Positions 20,902-21,497 of a stretch of DNA of 21,497 bases are shown here, in pieces. The notes under the pieces are model-generated. The model made no database searches. It worked only from the letters and a program-made list of their open reading frames with translations, and had not been told where the DNA came from. Source of the DNA: a virus; IMG/VR virus record IMGVR_UViG_3300007516_000184, positions 1-21,497 of that record; one strand, written 5' to 3'. Positions within the stretch are counted from its first letter, which is position 1. Each line of letters begins with the position of its first letter. A program made the position numbers and the translations under genes.

Positions 20902-21061
20902 AAATTAGTATTTTTTATTGAAGTGGGTAACTATTTAGTGAATTTTTGTTTGATAAAATCTAACAGTAATACACCGGAAGATTGACTACCTCAAATAGGG
21001 TTCGTATCTTCATAGGGTAAGAGGGGTTAGAAGCCCAATTGATAATTAAAAAATAAAAGTT
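20902..21061 (+). other. 160-bp gene-free stretch with candidate promoter and hairpin
   Basis: ATTG at 20917-20920, exactly 20 nt, then AATTTTTG at 20941-20948 (one mismatch to TAnnTTTG) could be a promoter. Downstream, GAAGAT (20977-20982) pairs with ATCTTC (21006-21011), enclosing ACCT (20988-20991) pairing with GGGT (20998-21001). This nested hairpin would lie in the 5' leader of the ORF at 21062. No tRNA or known riboswitch could be supported. Confidence 0.3.
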
Positions 21062-21286
21062 ATGGAAAGATTTAAAGTATTAGAAGTAAAAAATGTAATA
21101 GAAGAAGTAAAGGGACATTTTAATTGTACACATTCTAGTTATGTTGAAAGTTGTGTTGTTCAGAATTTATTAACTAAAGAGATTATAGAATGTGATAATA
21201 AAAGTGATGGTTTGAAAAATAAAATTTTACATTTTATTGATAATGGAGATTGTATTGTAGGTGATGAATTTATTATTAGGGATTAA
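21062..21286 (+). CDS. Small hypothetical protein
   Basis: 74 aa (MERFKVLEVKNVIEEVKGHF onwards), with an A-rich leader before the ATG. It has four cysteines (CTHSSYVESC and two later), a KEIIECDN segment and a short GDEFIIRD end, suggesting a small beta-rich domain. No membrane segment and no family recognised. Confidence 0.55.
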   Translation: MERFKVLEVKNVIEEVKGHFNCTHSSYVESCVVQNLLTKEIIECDNKSDGLKNKILHFIDNGDCIVGDEFIIRD

Positions 21287-21300
21287 GTAAATAAAAGAAA

Positions 21301-21432
21301 ATGAAAAATATATTACTGGAAAAATTAAACACTAAAATCTCAGATGATTTAGGTGTTGAGAAACTTAAGATTAAATACGAGGTATCTACAAGGGAGGTTT
21401 GGTTACTCGGATTATCTTTCGTACATTTATAG
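21301..21432 (+). CDS. Short hypothetical ORF
   Basis: 43 aa (MKNILLEKLNTKISDDLGVE onwards, ending WLLGLSFVHL), 14 nt after the previous stop and with an A-rich leader. Amphipathic N-terminal helix. Directly followed by the tandem repeat. Could be a gene truncated at its 3' end. Confidence 0.35.
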   Translation: MKNILLEKLNTKISDDLGVEKLKIKYEVSTREVWLLGLSFVHL

Positions 21433-21440
21433 TATATTTT

Positions 21441-21497
21441 AAAATAATAAAAATAATAAAAATAATAAAAATAATAAAAATAATAAAAATAATAAAA
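21441..21497. repeat. 9-bp tandem repeat at the window edge
   Basis: Unit AAAAATAAT, a little over six copies over 57 bp and continuing to the last base of the window. No interruptions. The unit resembles the A-rich leaders before start codons in this phage. Confidence 0.9.

Noticed and set aside
20902-21061. tRNA-like stretch with GGGTTCGTATC (T-arm-like) and AGTGGGTAAC (D-arm-like) sequences
   Set aside because: The T-stem has only about three pairs and no acceptor or anticodon stem can be drawn with a consistent length.
21441-21497. CRISPR-like array
   Set aside because: Units are 9 bp, contiguous and without spacers; it is a simple sequence repeat.

Overview
The window looks like part of the genome of a large, AT-rich tailed phage (T4-like in replication gene content) that infects a member of the Bacteroidota. 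Three things point to that host. Five intergenic regions carry an ATTG/TTTG box followed exactly 20 nt later by TATATTTA or TATATTAA, which fits the Bacteroidota sigma-ABfr promoter (TTTG, about 20 nt, TAnnTTTG). Start codons are preceded by A/T-rich leaders rather than Shine-Dalgarno sequences. The probable receptor-binding protein carries BspA/DUF285 repeats. All convincing genes are on the + strand.

Layout. 44-2200: probable tail or adhesin protein (phage N-terminal domain, PKD-like domain, about 12 DUF285 repeats). 2253-7924: replication and recombination module with a short family A DNA polymerase, gp32-like ssDNA-binding protein, UvsX recombinase, 5' nuclease and gp41/DnaB-like helicase. 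7972-10197: monomeric B12-dependent ribonucleotide reductase. 10285-12158: four tandem genes sharing an almost identical 18-residue N-terminus (consensus MDNFDLKKYLVEGKLLKE) with unrelated C-terminal parts, then a decayed payload fragment and a divergent fifth member (12302-12568), closed by an intrinsic terminator. 12636-15408: membrane proteins and a T7-lysozyme-like amidase, with two overlapping spanin-like genes (lysis and envelope module). 15462-18704: tightly overlapping operon with small phage proteins, a TGT/DpdA-like transglycosylase and a QueC homologue, suggesting 7-deazaguanine DNA modification. 18701-19962: thymidylate synthase split in two just before the catalytic Pro-Cys-His. 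20057-20901: thioredoxin domain with a frameshifted start running into the C-terminal helicase half of UvrB. 21062-21497: two small ORFs and a 9-bp tandem repeat reaching the window edge.

The most interesting candidate system is the 10.3-12.6 kb cassette. The shared N-terminal tag contains L-V-E and L-K-E and resembles in size and form the capsid-targeting sequence of T4 internal head proteins (IPs, Alt), which the gp21 prohead protease cleaves after L/I-x-E. I infer a modular set of proteins loaded into the head, and possibly injected, built by attaching different payloads to one tag. A perfect 70-bp copy of one payload just downstream of the array shows that the locus has been recombining. 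The right end, from the split thyA onward, also shows recent rearrangement (split gene, gene fusion, frameshift, simple repeat), so real plasticity and assembly error both need to be considered there.
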